DNA of 64,000 nt from the NCBI RefSeq assembly GCF_029714285.1, contig NZ_CP121662.1:2294001-2358000 (forward strand), in the 5' to 3' direction. The notes beneath the pieces were generated by a model that was not told where the DNA came from, ran no database searches, and saw only the letters and a list, made by a program, of their open reading frames with translations. Within the stretch, counting starts at the first letter, position 1. Every line of letters starts with the position of its first letter. The position numbers and the translations under genes are program-made. Below are positions 1 through 9,237 of the stretch, one piece after another. This DNA is from Rhizobium sp. CB3090. Its GTDB lineage: Bacteria; Pseudomonadota; Alphaproteobacteria; Rhizobiales; Rhizobiaceae.

Positions 1-1
1 C

Positions 2-358
2 GCGCCGGTGCACACCCTCTGCATGGGGACTGCCCGCTCGATGGGGTCATTCCTGCTGATGGCAGGCGAACCGGGCCAGCGCGCCGCTTTGCCCAATGCC
101 AGCATCCTGATTCACCAGCCTCTGGGTGGCTTCCAGGGCCAAGCCTCCGACATGCTGATCCACGCTGAGGAAATCAAGCGCACCAAGCACCGCATGACGC
201 GGCTCTATGCCGAGCATTGCGGCCGTTCCTATGATGAATTCGAACGCGCCATGGACCGCGACCACTTCATGACGGCAGAAGAAGCTCTGGAATGGGGATT
301 GATTGACCGCATTCTGCACGTTCGCGCGGAAGACCAGTTTTTGGGCTCAGCCTATTGA
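2..358 (+). CDS. clpP: ClpP-family serine protease, 3' part only
   Basis: This is the C-terminal part of the proteolytic subunit of the Clp protease, which forms the double-heptamer chamber fed by a Clp ATPase in the cytoplasm. The gene enters from the left edge, so the N-terminus and true start are missing. The nucleophile Ser lies in [10 protein letters not shown], the catalytic His in the IHQPLGG stretch and the Asp in the MDRDHFM stretch, so the triad is complete. The tail [13 protein letters not shown] is the usual end of the fold. The family motif normally reads AASMG; here it is ARSMG, which fits the divergent ClpP paralogues that rhizobia carry in addition to the main one. Convergent with the next gene. 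Confidence 0.9.
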   Translation, partial: APVHTLCMGTARSMGSFLLMAGEPGQRAALPNASILIHQPLGGFQGQASDMLIHAEEIKRTKHRMTRLYAEHCGRSYDEFERAMDRDHFMTAEEALEWGLIDRILHVRAEDQFLGSAY

Positions 359-409
359 TTTCAATAGCGGCGCCGACGCCCCTTATGCATGAGGCTGCGT
401 ATTTGGTTG

Positions 410-429
410 AAGGCCGGTTGCCCGGCCTT
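410..429. terminator. Hairpin between convergent genes
   Basis: Perfect 8-bp inverted repeat (aaggccgg / ccggcctt, 4-nt loop) in the gap between the clpP-like gene and the convergent ASPIC/UnbV gene. On the plus strand it is followed by a pyrimidine-rich stretch (ctccttcatttcc) and not a clean T-tract. It probably ends the clpP transcript and perhaps both. Confidence 0.55.
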
Positions 430-441
430 CTCCTTCATTTC

Positions 442-2193
442 CTACTTTATCACAGGTTGATTGCCCGTCTGTTGCCCAGCGGGTGCCGGCGTCACGATAG
501 CCGGTTGCGCGGCAACCTGATTCGCCTTTGTCGGCGGCGCGAACCAGTATTTGGCGGAGGTCGTGCCCCGCTTGATGACGACGTGCTGGTTGGCGAAGAT
601 GCGATAGGGCTGGCTCCACTCCCCGTCTGGCCACTGCACGCGCACCACGGCACGTTCATTGGTTCCAAGGCCGAAATGCGTGAAGCCGACATGGCCTGAC
701 GCGTGGCCGCCGCCGACCTGCACGCGCTGTACCTGCGTCTGGGTGCCCGCCCGAACATTGATGGTGGCGCCGATGCCCATATGGTTGATCGGGCCGTTGT
801 CCAGCTCGATTTCGGTCCAATTGCCGAGAGGGCGATAGCCCCAATCGGTCTTTGCGCCGAGATTGCGGAACAGGAAGGCGCGCTGCATGCGGTTGACCAC
901 GAGAATGTCGAGCATGCCGTCATTGTTGAAATCCTCGACCACGGCGCCGCGCCCCTTGCCGGGGAGCGCAATGCCGGCCTCGTCTCCCTTCTCGGTGAAC
1001 TTGCCATCGAAGCCCCCAAGCAGAAGGTTGTCAGGATCGCTGCTGGCAAAATCCGGCATGGCCTCGACATTGCCCTTGGTCACGAAGAGATCCATGTTCG
1101 TGTCGTTGTTGATGTCGGAGAACTGCGCATGCCAGGCCGTCGATGGCCGATGGTCCTTGCCGGTATAGGGGCGATAGGCGGCAACGCCCTTCTCATAGGC
1201 CGTGTCGCGATAGGTTGGGCTGTTTTCGTCGGCCGCCTCGTCGTCGAGCTCCTGAAGCTTGTTGTCGCCCATCGAGGTGATGAAATATTCCGGCCGGCCA
1301 TTCGCCTTGGGGTCGGCTTCGGCAATGCCCATGCCCCAGATCTTCAGCGATGCCCAGCCGTCGCTTGGCGTATATTGCCGCGGCGGCCTGCCGGGAGAGA
1401 TATCCCAGAGCTGCTCCTGTCCCCCCCGATAATATTGCCGGTCATTGGCCACCCGCAGCGAATCCTGGCCCGAATGGTTCCAATCGGTGAACAGCATCGA
1501 CAGCGTGCAATAGCTCGGCTTCAGCGGCAACGGATTGGAGTAGTCGACCTTGTCATTGCCGATAGGACGATCGAAAACATTGTCGCTGCAGGTGCCGAAG
1601 GGCGTTCCCGGCGCATAGCGGTCGACATAATTGCCGAAAGCGAGCGTCGGATATTTATTGCCGGCTTCCCAGGTGGCCGCAAAGGCGACCGTCCAGTCCT
1701 TGCCGCCATCGAAGACGAAGGTGCGATTGGCTTTTTCGAAGGTACAGTCCGGCCCACCCTTCAGGATAATATTCTCACCGAGCCGCAACAGCACGACGTC
1801 TGTATAGCCGTCATTATCGATATCGATCGGATAGACGCCGAGGACGGAGCGGAGATCCTTGTCGGAAAGATTGACCGGCTTCTCTTTGAATTTCAGAGCA
1901 CCGCCCGTCTCGCTTTCATTGACATAAAGCGCCAAGGGGCTGGTGCCGCCGGCCATCATGAGGTCAGGCTTGCGGTCGCCGTTGCAATCGAAGCTGGCGA
2001 CGCCGCCGCCGACGAAATATTCCCAACCGCCGGTATATTGATGATCTACGCCGGCGGCGACCGCCTCTTCCTGGAAATGCGGGACATCCATCAGGAAAGG
2101 TGCGGGTGCTGTCGTGTCCTCGGCGAAACTGCCGGGCGCGAACGAGAAGAAAATCAAGCTGGCGACGGCGAGGAGGGCTGCAATCTTCTTCAT
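442..2193 (-). CDS. Exported FG-GAP/VCBS-repeat protein with ASPIC/UnbV domain (CRTAC1-like)
   Basis: 583 residues. A signal peptide is visible at the N-terminus (two Lys, hydrophobic run, cleavage near GSFA-ED), so the protein is periplasmic or secreted. The body has FG-GAP/VCBS-like beta-propeller repeats with calcium-type loops (DCNGDRKPDL, DIDNDGYTDV, DINNDTNMDL, DFNNDGMLDI). The C-terminal about 90 residues match the ASPIC/UnbV domain (GIGATINVRAG, GHVGFTHFGLG, VRVQWPDG). Enzymatic activity is not known for this family; it is usually taken as a binding or adhesion module. Its start codon overlaps the stop of the upstream di-haem gene (ATGA), so the two are translationally coupled. An ORF of 524 codons on the opposite strand here is a shadow. 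Confidence 0.85.
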   Translation of the reverse strand: MKKIAALLAVASLIFFSFAPGSFAEDTTAPAPFLMDVPHFQEEAVAAGVDHQYTGGWEYFVGGGVASFDCNGDRKPDLMMAGGTSPLALYVNESETGGALKFKEKPVNLSDKDLRSVLGVYPIDIDNDGYTDVVLLRLGENIILKGGPDCTFEKANRTFVFDGGKDWTVAFAATWEAGNKYPTLAFGNYVDRYAPGTPFGTCSDNVFDRPIGNDKVDYSNPLPLKPSYCTLSMLFTDWNHSGQDSLRVANDRQYYRGGQEQLWDISPGRPPRQYTPSDGWASLKIWGMGIAEADPKANGRPEYFITSMGDNKLQELDDEAADENSPTYRDTAYEKGVAAYRPYTGKDHRPSTAWHAQFSDINNDTNMDLFVTKGNVEAMPDFASSDPDNLLLGGFDGKFTEKGDEAGIALPGKGRGAVVEDFNNDGMLDILVVNRMQRAFLFRNLGAKTDWGYRPLGNWTEIELDNGPINHMGIGATINVRAGTQTQVQRVQVGGGHASGHVGFTHFGLGTNERAVVRVQWPDGEWSQPYRIFANQHVVIKRGTTSAKYWFAPPTKANQVAAQPAIVTPAPAGQQTGNQPVIK

Positions 2194-3630
2194 TTGTCTA
2201 CGCCTGCCTGTTCGATGACCAGAGTCTTGAGGAAAGCGACGATACGGGCGCGATCGTCATCGGACGCGCCGACATAGGCATCGCGGGCAGTGCGGCCGTC
2301 GCCGCCATGGGCACGAATGACGCCGTCGAGCGTCGTGATGTCGTTGCGATGGCCATAGGGCGGCGTCGAAGCCACGCCCCAAAGCTCCGCCGTCATGAAG
2401 ATCCGCCGTCATGAAGATATTGCGATCGACGAAACGTTGCGCCAGAAGCTCGTTGCCGAGCTGGTCGACCGTATTGTCGGTCATCGTATGACGCTTGAGA
2501 TCGCCGAACAGCGGCACCAGCACCTGCCCCTTGTCATTGCGCTTCAGCTTCTTGGTCCAGTCGAGCTGTGACAAATCGTAGACGGCCGGGTCTTTCACCT
2601 GCGTCGTGCTGAGCGTACCCGACATGTCGTTCGGCCCCGGGTCGGAAAAGGAAAGACTGTCGAGCGGCAGGCTCGTTCTGTGGCAGGCCGTGCAACCCAT
2701 GCCGTCGAACAGCTTTTCGCCGGCTGCCGCCATATCGCGCCATTGGGCATTGTCCGGCACCTTCTGCACCGGCGCCGGCAAGGTTGCCTGCCAGGCCACC
2801 ATCGCCGAAACGTCGCCGTCGTTGATCTCGTCGGCATGTCCATCGCCATCGAAATCCCTGGTCCCCGTCCAGCGGCCGCCGAAGCGCTCCACCGGTTCCA
2901 TGCCATGATGCTGATTTAAGGCATTGACGGTGAATTGCCGAAGCGAGGTCATCACTCCCTTCTGGCTGAACGGCCGGATCACAAGATCCATATCGACGCC
3001 GTCGAGCTCCTGCATATCGACAAGGCCATTGGGCTGCGCGGTCAGCCAGCCGAATTTGACGCCCTTGGTCTCGAGCGCAATGCGCTGGGGCTGGCCGGTT
3101 TTCGCCGCAAGCGAGATCGCCTCGGCGCGCTGGCGCTGCAGATCGACCGTCATCTCGCGCGCCAGAAGCTCGATCAGACCATCGCCGAACAGGCTGTTGG
3201 TGCCGCGCTCATTGGAGAATTGCGGATCGGTCGTGTCGAAATCGGCGCTTTCGAAACCTTCGGACACGAAGACATTGGTAGTGAAGTCGCCGGCGCCACC
3301 CGGAAAGGGCATATTGTGGCAGGAGGAACAGGCATTGGCGTCGACACCGGCCGTCCGGCTGAATTCGTTCATCACCGGATGCTTGCGCTTGGTCGGCACG
3401 ATCGCCTGCGTGGCACCGGGGCGCCCTGCCCCGTCCTCCACCGTGAAGCGTGCCGTAAACAGCGCCTCGCCGATCTTGATGAGAGTCTTGAGCTGTTCGA
3501 CCGTCTGATGGCCGGAAACCTCAGCGCCGGCCTGGCCCAGCGCCGCGGTCTTCTCCTCCCAAGGCTCGGCCGCGATAGCGGGCAATCCCGTCGCGGCAAG
3601 ACAGAGGCACAAGAGTGCCATTCGTTTCAT
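2190..3630 (-). pseudogene. Di-haem oxidoreductase (DUF1111/DHOR family), frameshifted near its C-terminus
   Basis: The N-terminal about 410 residues read cleanly from 3630: signal peptide (MKRMALLCLCLAATGLPAIA), first c-type haem site CSSCH in the NACSSCHNMPF stretch and second CTACH in the MGCTACHRTSLP stretch, as in the periplasmic di-haem family related to cytochrome c peroxidase. At about 2403 the frame breaks: it runs on to 2257 as arginine-rich nonsense, while the proper C-terminus (TAELWGVASTPPYGHRNDIT and onward, ending AGVDK) continues in another frame to 2190. The break is a 16-bp tandem duplication. Removing one copy restores one ORF of ordinary length whose stop overlaps the start of the ASPIC gene. 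Both haem sites lie before the break, so a truncated protein with an altered tail could still be made. Confidence 0.85.
2387..2418. repeat. 16-bp perfect tandem duplication causing the frameshift
   Basis: Unit ccgccgtcatgaagat occurs twice head to tail (2387-2402 and 2403-2418). Sixteen is not a multiple of three, so the duplication shifts the reading frame of the di-haem oxidoreductase gene. A replication-slippage event is the simplest explanation, and the repeat could revert by the same route. Confidence 0.95.
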
Positions 3631-3640
3631 AATCCCCTCC

Positions 3641-4879
3641 TCAACCGGTCTGGCTATTCAACTCCGCGACAACACCCGATCTGACGATGTCCTCATCCAT
3701 CATCGCCAGCGCGCGGTTGAGATGCCCGTCGAACACCAGCGTCGGTTCGTCCGCCATCACCCGCAGCTCCGGCATGCCCTCCATGCGCACGACATGCGAT
3801 TCCGCCAGCCCCTCGGAAATCCCCTCCAACAACAGGTCGTAATAGCGCGTGCCCGGGCCGGTGATCGCGATCGGCATGCTTTCGTGCAGGCTGAGCACGC
3901 GCGACAGGCCGATGCCGAGCGCCAGCCCCGCCTGGCGGAAGGCGAGGATGTTGCGGCGGCTGCCTTGCCGGGCGCTGGCGGCGATCTTGTCGAGTTCTGC
4001 GATCGGCACGAATTTCGCGGGGATGGTATCCAGCGGCACGTCGAAGGCAGCGCGCAGGATGGCGTAGAAACCGGCATAGGCCTCGATGCAGCCGCGCGAG
4101 CCGCAACGGCAAAGCCCGCCGCCCGACATATGCAGCATATGGCCGAAATTCGGCGCCGATATCTCGTGCTTCCCCTCTTCGCCGCGGCGCACGATGCCGA
4201 GACCAATGCTATGGCCGAGCGAGAGCGCGGCAAGCGCCCGGAAATCGCGGCCCTTCTTATTCTCCTCCTCGCGGCCGACGGCAGCGGCAACGAGCAGCGT
4301 CTCGTTGCCGAGGACGACTTTCGCCGACCATTCGTCGCGAAGCACCGCTGCAAAATCGATCTGCTCGCGCCCGAAAATCGGCGACCAGCGCAGCACCGGC
4401 TCCGAACTCTCGACAAGGCCCTTGCTGCTGATCGAAATCATCAGGACCTTGTCCCGCTGCAATCGCGAGCGGGCGACGATCCGGTTCAGGGCATCGCGCA
4501 GCCCCGTGATGAAAGAGCCGACACCCGAGACGTTCTGCTGCCTCTCCTCGGTGAAGCGGTCGATCAGCCGGCCCGCATAATCCACAAGCCAATATTGCAC
4601 CGCATCTGACGAAATGATGACGACGATGAGATAACCGCAATCGCGCCGCTGTGAAAACAGCACGCGCGGCCGGCCGCGGCCGCTGGCGGCCTGCTGCTCC
4701 GCCTTTTCGATAATCTGCGCCCGCTCCAGATCGGTGGTGATGACCGATATCGTCGCCGACGAAAGCCTGGTGAAATCAGAGAGTTCCGTATGGGCGAGCG
4801 GACCGTGGCGGCGCAGCGCCGTCAACACCAGAACACTGTTTTTCTGGCGGACCAATTCGGTGCTCGATTTGGCCAGCAT
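3641..4879 (-). CDS. ROK-family transcriptional repressor, probable regulator of the divergent xylose-type transporter
   Basis: 412 residues from the ATG at 4879, which has a well-spaced gggagg in front; a TTG two codons further upstream is the alternative. The N-terminal 70 residues form a winged helix ([23 protein letters not shown]). The rest is a ROK sugar-kinase-like fold with the zinc-binding motif [14 protein letters not shown]. That combination is the XylR/NagC/Mlc type of repressor, in which sugar binding releases DNA. The gene is divergent from xylF across 221 bp that contain a strong palindrome, so it most probably controls xylFHG and itself. The sugar is inferred from the neighbours and is not visible in the protein. 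Confidence 0.85.
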   Translation of the reverse strand: MLAKSSTELVRQKNSVLVLTALRRHGPLAHTELSDFTRLSSATISVITTDLERAQIIEKAEQQAASGRGRPRVLFSQRRDCGYLIVVIISSDAVQYWLVDYAGRLIDRFTEERQQNVSGVGSFITGLRDALNRIVARSRLQRDKVLMISISSKGLVESSEPVLRWSPIFGREQIDFAAVLRDEWSAKVVLGNETLLVAAAVGREEENKKGRDFRALAALSLGHSIGLGIVRRGEEGKHEISAPNFGHMLHMSGGGLCRCGSRGCIEAYAGFYAILRAAFDVPLDTIPAKFVPIAELDKIAASARQGSRRNILAFRQAGLALGIGLSRVLSLHESMPIAITGPGTRYYDLLLEGISEGLAESHVVRMEGMPELRVMADEPTLVFDGHLNRALAMMDEDIVRSGVVAELNSQTG

Positions 4880-4995
4880 TATCAAGCCTCCCGGTCATTC
4901 CACCCTCCTGTCCGCACTCCGGCCGGCTCTTGTTCAGCGTCCGATTAAACCTGGAGATGCGGGTGTTGACAGTTGAAAAAATCTCTGACACTAAA

Positions 4996-5014
4996 TTTCT
5001 CGACTGTCGAGAAA
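4996..5014. promoter_or_regulatory. 19-bp perfect operator palindrome upstream of xylF
   Basis: tttctcgac-t-gtcgagaaa is a perfect inverted repeat around one central base. It lies about 90 bp upstream of the xylF start and 117 bp from the ROK gene start. Shape and position fit the operator of the adjacent ROK repressor. A T/A-rich flank (ctaaa before, aaaaa after) resembles the AT-rich ends of NagC/Mlc-type sites. Confidence 0.7.
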
Positions 5015-5100
5015 AAAATCCGAACCTTTCTCGTCAGCGTTATCGCGGCGGCCGGCGGGAGCACAGGGCACGTGCGGTCGCAATCACTCGGGAGGATAAT

Positions 5101-6141
5101 ATGAGAGCTTTTATTAAGCTGGCTGCGGGCGCGGCCATCGTTTTGACCATGCAGACAGCGGCCTTCGCGAAGGATCTCGTCGTCGGCGTTTCCTGGTCGA
5201 ACTTCCAGGAAGAGCGTTGGAAGACCGACGAAGCTGCCATCAAGAAGGCACTCGCCGCAGTTGGCGCCAAGTACATTTCCGCTGACGCCCAGTCTTCCGC
5301 TTCCAAGCAGTTGACCGACGTCGAATCCCTGATTTCTCAGGGCGCCAATGCCCTCATCATTCTCGCTCAGGACTCCGACGCCATCGGCCCGGCCGTTGAA
5401 AAGGCTGCCGACGAAGGCATTCCCGTTGTCGGCTATGACCGCCTGATCGAAAATCCGGCTGCCTTCTACATCACCTTCGACAACAAGGAAGTGGGCCGCA
5501 TGCAGGCTCGCGAAATTCTGAAGGCGAAGCCTGAAGGCAACTACGTCTTCATCAAGGGCTCGTCGTCCGACCCGAACGCCGACTTCCTGTTCTCCGGCCA
5601 GATGGAAGTGCTGAAGCCCGCCATCGACGCCGGCAAGATCAAGAACGTCGGTGAAGCCTACACGGACGGCTGGCTGCCGCAGAACGCACAGCGCAACATG
5701 GAGCAGTTCCTGACCGCCAACAACAACAAGGTTGACGCGGTCGTCGCCTCCAACGACGGCACCGCCGGCGGCGCCGTTGCCGCTCTCGACGCCCAGGGCC
5801 TCGCCGGTTCCGTTCCGGTTTCCGGCCAGGACGCCGACAAGGCGGCTCTGAACCGCATCGCACTCGGCACGCAGACGGTTTCCGTCTGGAAGGACTCGCG
5901 CGAACTCGGCAAGCGCGCCGCTGAGATCGCCGTCGACCTCGCCAATGGCAAGACGATGGATCAGATCTCCGGCGTTCAGACCTTCAACGGCGGCCCGAAG
6001 CACGTTCCGATGAAGTCGGTCTTCCTGACCCCGATCCCGATCACCAAGGATAACCTCAACGTCGTCATCGACGCCGGCTGGATCACCAAGGCTGAAGCTT
6101 GCCAGGGCGTCAAGGCCGGCAGCGTTGCAGCCTGCAAATAA
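5101..6141 (+). CDS. xylF: Sugar ABC transporter periplasmic binding protein, D-xylose (XylF) type
   Basis: 346 residues from the ATG at 5101, preceded by ggagg at the right distance; an upstream in-frame ATG at 4930 would cross the operator and is not used. A Sec signal peptide ([23 protein letters not shown]) is followed by a type I periplasmic-binding fold ([60 protein letters not shown]). These segments match XylF more than ribose- or galactose-binding proteins. It is the first gene of xylFHG. A stable hairpin just behind it fits the high level at which binding proteins are usually made. Confidence 0.88.
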   Translation: MRAFIKLAAGAAIVLTMQTAAFAKDLVVGVSWSNFQEERWKTDEAAIKKALAAVGAKYISADAQSSASKQLTDVESLISQGANALIILAQDSDAIGPAVEKAADEGIPVVGYDRLIENPAAFYITFDNKEVGRMQAREILKAKPEGNYVFIKGSSSDPNADFLFSGQMEVLKPAIDAGKIKNVGEAYTDGWLPQNAQRNMEQFLTANNNKVDAVVASNDGTAGGAVAALDAQGLAGSVPVSGQDADKAALNRIALGTQTVSVWKDSRELGKRAAEIAVDLANGKTMDQISGVQTFNGGPKHVPMKSVFLTPIPITKDNLNVVIDAGWITKAEACQGVKAGSVAACK

Positions 6142-6174
6142 GCTGTCCTTGAACGGTTGACCCGAGCATAATAG

Positions 6175-6206
6175 CGACGCCGCAGCGGCACTCCGTTGCG
6201 GCGTCG
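6175..6206 (+). promoter_or_regulatory. Stable intercistronic hairpin behind xylF
   Basis: Arms cgacgccgcagcgg and ccgttgcggcgtcg pair over 14 positions (one G-T) around a 4-nt loop. There is no T-tract, so it is more likely an mRNA-stabilising or partial-attenuation structure than a full terminator. It sits in the 291-bp gap before xylH, which otherwise shows no gene. Confidence 0.6.
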
Positions 6207-6432
6207 AATGCGGATCAGGAGCGGACAACTCTCCCTTGCAGTCGGAGACGGAGCTTCCCGCATCGTCCTGCGCCATCGCATATCCCATTGATCAGCCGGA
6301 TGGCGGTCATCGGGACCGGAACGAAGACCGGCCACACAGGCGATGACGCATTTTTTGAGATCGGCGCGATATTGCCAGCGATAGCGCAGATGCATCGCAG
6401 GCCGCGCCCAACAGTGGGAGAACGGCAAAGCG

Positions 6433-7761
6433 ATGGCCGACATGACACAGTCCACCACATCGAGCGGTCCCCGCAATGCAGAAGCCGGTGCAATCACCCG
6501 CTTCCTGCGTGCCACCGAAATCGATACCCGCCTGCTCGGCATGATCGGAGCGCTGCTGATCATCTGGATCGGCTTCGATCTTTATCTCCGGATATTCGAC
6601 GGCCGGGAATTCCTCACCGCCAGAAACCTTTGGAACCTTTCGGTGCAGACCTGCGAAATCGCGGTGCTGGCCACCGGCATGGTGCTGGTCATCGTTACCC
6701 GCAACATCGATCTCTCAGTCGGCTCGCTGCTCGGCTTCGTCGCCATGATCATGGGCGTCATCCAGGCCAAATGGCTGCCGCAATATCTCGGCTTCGACAG
6801 CTCCTGGACCTGGGTCATCACGCTGATCTGCGGCCTGGTGATCGGCACGGCCATCGGCGCCTTCCAGGGCGCGATCACCGCCTTCATGAATGTCCCCTCC
6901 TTCATCGTCACCCTCGGCGGGCTTCTCGTCTGGCGCGGCCTTGCCTGGTATGTCACCAGCGGCCAGACCGTGGCGCCGATGGACTCCACCTTTGTCATCA
7001 TGGGCGGCGGCGGCGCCACCGGTTCGATCGGCGCCACCTGGAGCTGGGTGGTGGGTGTCATCTCCTGCCTGCTGATCATCCTCGGCATCGTCGGCTCGCG
7101 CCAGCAAAGAAAGCGCTTTCACTTTCCGCGCCGTCCGCTTTGGGCGGAATATTTCCTGGCCAGCCTCGGCTCGCTGATCGTGCTTGGGACGGTCTATCTC
7201 TTCAACAGCTACTATTGGCCGATCGGCATCGCCAAGCGCTACGCCACGGACCATAATATTGCCTGGCCGGAGACGGGATTGGACATTCCCTACGGCATCG
7301 CCGTTCCCGTGCTCATCGCCGTCTTCATCGGCATCGTGATGACCTTCATCTCTACGCGCCTGCGCTTCGGCCGCTATGTCTTCGCCATCGGCGGCAATCC
7401 GGAAGCTGCCGAGCTCGCCGGCATCAAGACCCGCTGGGTCATCGTGAGGATCTTCGCGCTGATGGGCTTCCTCGCCGCCGTCGCGGCCGCCATTTCCACC
7501 GCGCGCCTCAACTCGGCCGTCAACTCGCAGGGCACGACCTACGAGCTCTTCACCATCGCCGCGGCGGTCATCGGCGGCACCTCGCTTGCCGGCGGCAGCG
7601 GCACGGTCGCCGGCGCCATGATCGGCGCCCTCGTCATGCAATCGCTGCAATCGGGCATGGGTCTCGCCAATGTCGATACGCCAATTCAGAACGTCGTCGT
7701 GGGCATTGTCCTGGTGGTCGCCGTCTGGCTCGACATCGTCTACCGCTCGCGCGCCAAGTAA
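6433..7761 (+). CDS. xylH: Sugar ABC transporter permease, XylH type
   Basis: 442 residues with about ten to twelve hydrophobic membrane segments in the inner membrane. The stretches RNIDLSVGSLLGFVAM and VIGGTSLAGGSGTVAG are the conserved pieces of the BPD_transp_2 (RbsC/XylH) permease family. The length exceeds RbsC (about 320) and fits XylH, which has extra segments; the insertion around residues 190-260 is visible. The start ATG follows a weak ggag. It should form the channel of the importer with the XylF and XylG neighbours. Confidence 0.88.
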   Translation: MADMTQSTTSSGPRNAEAGAITRFLRATEIDTRLLGMIGALLIIWIGFDLYLRIFDGREFLTARNLWNLSVQTCEIAVLATGMVLVIVTRNIDLSVGSLLGFVAMIMGVIQAKWLPQYLGFDSSWTWVITLICGLVIGTAIGAFQGAITAFMNVPSFIVTLGGLLVWRGLAWYVTSGQTVAPMDSTFVIMGGGGATGSIGATWSWVVGVISCLLIILGIVGSRQQRKRFHFPRRPLWAEYFLASLGSLIVLGTVYLFNSYYWPIGIAKRYATDHNIAWPETGLDIPYGIAVPVLIAVFIGIVMTFISTRLRFGRYVFAIGGNPEAAELAGIKTRWVIVRIFALMGFLAAVAAAISTARLNSAVNSQGTTYELFTIAAAVIGGTSLAGGSGTVAGAMIGALVMQSLQSGMGLANVDTPIQNVVVGIVLVVAVWLDIVYRSRAK

Positions 7762-7776
7762 AAGGAATTCGGAACC

Positions 7777-8559
7777 ATGACGGATCAAACCACTCCGCTT
7801 GTGGAAATGAAGAACATTTCCATCTCCTTCGGCGGCATTCACGCCGTCGACAACGCCTCGGTCGACCTCTTCCCCGGCGAAGTCGTGGCGCTGCTCGGCC
7901 ATAACGGCGCCGGCAAGTCGACGCTGATCAAGATTCTCTCCGGCGCCTACAAGCGCGACAGCGGCGAAATTCTGATCAACGGCGAACCGGCCGATATCCG
8001 CACACCGCGCGATGCCAAGAAATACGGCATCGAGACGATCTACCAGACGCTCGCCGTCGCCGACAATGTCGACGCCGCCGCCAACCTCTATCTCGGCCGC
8101 GAGCTGCAGACCCGCTGGGGCACGCTGGACGACGTCGCCATGGAAGCTTCCGCCCGCAAGGTGATGGGACGGCTCAACCCCAACTTCAAGCGCTTCAAGG
8201 AGCCGGTAAAGGCGCTCTCCGGCGGCCAGCGCCAATCGGTGGCGATCGCCCGCGCCATCCTCTTCAATGCTCGCATCCTGATCATGGACGAGCCGACGGC
8301 AGCCCTGGGCCCTCAGGAAACCGCGCAGGTGGGCGACCTGATCAAGGAGCTGAAGAAGGACGGCATCGGCATCTTCCTCATCAGCCACGACATCCACGAT
8401 GTCTTCGACCTCGCCGACCGCGTCTCGGTGATGAAGAACGGCCAGGTCGTCGGCCACGCCCGCACCGAAGACGTCACCAAGGACGAAGTCCTCGGCATGA
8501 TCATCCTCGGCAAAGTCCCGCCCAAAGCCATCCCCGGCCCCGGCGCGATGAAGAGCTGA
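7777..8559 (+). CDS. xylG: Sugar ABC transporter ATPase, single-domain XylG/FrcA type
   Basis: 260 residues, 15 bp behind xylH, with aaagga as ribosome site. Walker A is GHNGAGKST, the signature is ALSGGQRQ, Walker B is ILIMDEPT, and the switch His is in LISHDIHDV. Classical XylG and RbsA are about 500 residues with two ABC modules; this one has a single module, as in the fructose transporter FrcA, so two copies must pair at the permease. The last position of the D-loop region reads AALGPQE, where the family usually has AALGVRE. A strong terminator follows directly. Confidence 0.87.
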   Translation: MTDQTTPLVEMKNISISFGGIHAVDNASVDLFPGEVVALLGHNGAGKSTLIKILSGAYKRDSGEILINGEPADIRTPRDAKKYGIETIYQTLAVADNVDAAANLYLGRELQTRWGTLDDVAMEASARKVMGRLNPNFKRFKEPVKALSGGQRQSVAIARAILFNARILIMDEPTAALGPQETAQVGDLIKELKKDGIGIFLISHDIHDVFDLADRVSVMKNGQVVGHARTEDVTKDEVLGMIILGKVPPKAIPGPGAMKS

Positions 8560-8584
8560 GCCCGATATCGCAAGCCAACGAACA

Positions 8585-8617
8585 GGGCCGCGCTCCCCAG
8601 CGATTGCGGCCCTTTTT
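8585..8617 (+). terminator. Rho-independent terminator of the xylFHG operon
   Basis: Stem gggccgc / gcggccc with a 14-nt loop followed by ttttt, 26 bp behind the xylG stop and before the tRNA gene. Confidence 0.85.
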
Positions 8618-8726
8618 CATTCAAACAAACCGATATGTGCTTTCCCGCATTTTCCGCATTGAAGCCAAACGCCGTCTAGGCTAAGAACCACCTCATCGGA
8701 CAGGCGAGTCAGATCGCCAAAGGCAT

Positions 8727-8803
8727 GCACCCGTAGCTCAGCTGGATAGAGTGTTGGATTCCGATTCCAAAGGTCACAGGTTCGAATCCTGTCGGGTGCG
8801 CCA
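8727..8803 (+). tRNA. tRNA-Arg (anticodon CCG)
   Basis: 77 nt that fold as a full cloverleaf: acceptor gcacccg / cgggtgc, D arm with agctggata, anticodon stem ttgga / tccaa around the loop ttccgat (anticodon ccg, reading CGG), T arm acagg ttcgaat cctgt, and an encoded gcca end. An opposite-strand ORF containing DRIRTCDLW here is the usual antisense artefact over tRNA genes. The AT-rich DNA downstream makes this a plausible integration site, but no second copy of the 3' end was found nearby. Confidence 0.97.
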
Positions 8804-9237
8804 ACAATTTCAACCACTTACCACCAGCTTGATAGAACAGACATATTCCGCAGGAAGCATATAGGAAGCAAGCGTTTAGTCATAGCGTAGCTACTATTCA
8901 TGTGTGTGTACGACACACGCGATAGTCATAACCTCTACCGTCTCACACGCAGCAAAGACGTCCTGCACCACAGTACCGAAAATGGCAGGCCCGGAGGGCC
9001 TCATAATTCGCAATATAAATAAGGCCACGAATGTATCATATGTGTTCGCGTATTCGCGGCTAACATTGAACAGCAGTTGCTTGCCAGAAGACAGCGCAGC
9101 GCGCTGTATGCACAGCACCTAAGCGCAAATAAATAGTTTGTTTCGAAAGTGCCAACACCTTAATCAAACATGAAAGATCTTGACATACATCAAAGCTCAA
9201 GGTTGCATCTGGCTGGGTTAAATTCTGGGATTTTATC
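8804..9237. other. 434-bp gap, AT-rich, no supported gene
   Basis: Short ORFs on both strands (for example 8904-9122 plus) overlap each other and have no ribosome site or recognisable residues. A 6-bp stem (aggccc / gggcct) lies near 8989. The base composition already changes here to the AT-rich kind of the two following genes. No integrase remnant is visible. Confidence 0.5.

Noticed and set aside
703..2277. Plus-strand ORF of 524 codons opposite the ASPIC/UnbV gene
   Set aside because: It has no ribosome site or recognisable domain and is explained by the GC-rich codon pattern of the minus-strand gene, which has signal peptide and FG-GAP repeats.
4945..6288. Minus-strand ORF of 447 codons over xylF
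   Set aside because: Shadow of xylF; its translation is low-complexity and crosses the operator and the binding-protein gene.
6715..8457. Minus-strand ORF of 580 codons over xylH and xylG
   Set aside because: Asp/His/Gly-rich antisense translation typical of a shadow; xylH and xylG are unambiguous on the other strand.
8617..8817. Minus-strand ORF with [13 protein letters not shown] over the tRNA gene
   Set aside because: This is the well-known false ORF produced by antisense translation of tRNA genes.
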